Source: DATKEG01 sp035544515 (GTDB taxonomy: Bacteria > Acidobacteriota > Vicinamibacteria > Fen-336). From it: a DNA stretch of 39,240 nt. Below are positions 39,084-39,240 of the stretch, in pieces. The notes under the pieces are model-generated. The model did not search any database. It was not told the origin of the DNA and was given only the letters and a program-made list of their open reading frames with translations. Where the stretch lies: assembly GCA_035544515.1 (NCBI GenBank), contig DATKEG010000166.1, positions 1 to 39,240 of the forward strand. Reading direction: 5' to 3'. The translations under genes were made by a program, and so were the position numbers. The first letter of the stretch is position 1; every line of letters begins with the position of its first letter.

Positions 39084-39240
39084 GTGAAGGCCGTCCCGCC
39101 AATCCGTCGCGCGGCGGATGTCGTGCGGGCGTTGGTCGCACGCATGGCCGCGCTCGGGTTCGGAGGGCAGGACCTCGTCGCCAGGATCCTGGCGCGCGCG
39201 GGATGGAAGGTCTCCGCACGGTCGGTCGGGCGCTACCGGA
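39084..39240 (+). CDS. Integrase/transposase-type fragment, cut by window edge
   Basis: The plus strand reads VKAVPPIRRAADVVRALVAR, then GFGGQDLVARILARAGWKVS and ARSVGRYR in one open frame running to base 39240. This is the helix-turn-helix-like segment (LARAGWKxSARSVGR) that precedes the rve/DDE catalytic domain in a family of integrase-core transposases. In complete relatives about 100 residues come before it. Here the first usable start is GTG 39084, so the 5' end is probably missing. It abuts the antitoxin remnant, suggesting the element caused that damage. The catalytic part lies outside the window. Confidence 0.5.
   Translation, partial: MKAVPPIRRAADVVRALVARMAALGFGGQDLVARILARAGWKVSARSVGRYR

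Noticed and set aside
38941..39219. Open frames from 39145 or 39219 as complete antitoxin genes
   Set aside because: Their upstream residues are arginine/proline-rich and antisense to transposase-like sequence; only the C-terminal 40 residues match an antitoxin.
1..39240. CRISPR arrays, tRNA or rRNA genes
   Set aside because: No regularly spaced repeats, cloverleaf-type sequence or conserved rRNA segments were recognised in the intergenic spaces.

Overview
This 39 kb window is uniformly GC-rich, densely packed bacterial chromosome. The best taxonomic clue is the 826-residue duplicated MacB/FtsX-type permease at 35650-38130. Orphan permeases of this type (ADOP) are typical of Acidobacteriota, and the rest of the content (SerA with a class V aminotransferase, a small conserved protein beside AspC, many secreted proteins of unknown function) fits. 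I infer an acidobacterium; a related GC-rich phylum is not excluded.

Layout. (1) 1-8385, minus strand: a central-metabolism run with a class V aminotransferase, serA, icd, a GT-C type membrane glycosyltransferase, mdh and a PAS histidine kinase cut by the left edge. (2) 8386-10301: a cysteine desulfurase (minus) and a divergent small secreted protein (plus) whose leader carries a CRP-like palindrome, a -10 box, a 5' hairpin and a strong ribosome binding site. (3) 10336-25981: a surface-polysaccharide locus in several divergent and convergent blocks, with five GT4 glycosyltransferases, one GT2, two large membrane proteins, two SAM methyltransferases (one FkbM), an asparagine synthase-type amidotransferase, a Wzx-like flippase and DUF2304. 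(4) 23822-31135, minus strand: nine nearly contiguous genes running recG, rsmD, coaD, aspartate aminotransferase, an unknown 115-aa protein, a lone receiver domain, then GT2, DUF2304 and GT4 of the polysaccharide set. (5) 31324-32374: two convergent secreted proteins. (6) 32471-35553: a compact operon of a HemW-like radical SAM protein, a hot-dog thioesterase and a flavin halogenase-like enzyme. (7) 35650-38130: the ADOP permease. (8) 38236-39240: a toxin-antitoxin pair in toxin-first order, the remnant of a second antitoxin and the beginning of an integrase/transposase fragment.

Recurring sequence features: adjacent genes often overlap by four bases (NTGA), with ATG, GTG, TTG and apparently one CTG start. 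Two promoters place a near-consensus -10 box exactly 6 nt before the start codon, which predicts leaderless mRNAs. A two-copy hairpin element (loop AGTGAAT plus a 15-nt box at constant spacing) lies at or just after the stop of two plus-strand genes. I found no rRNA, tRNA or CRISPR array. Apart from the segments described as features, no gene-free stretch exceeds about 300 bases.
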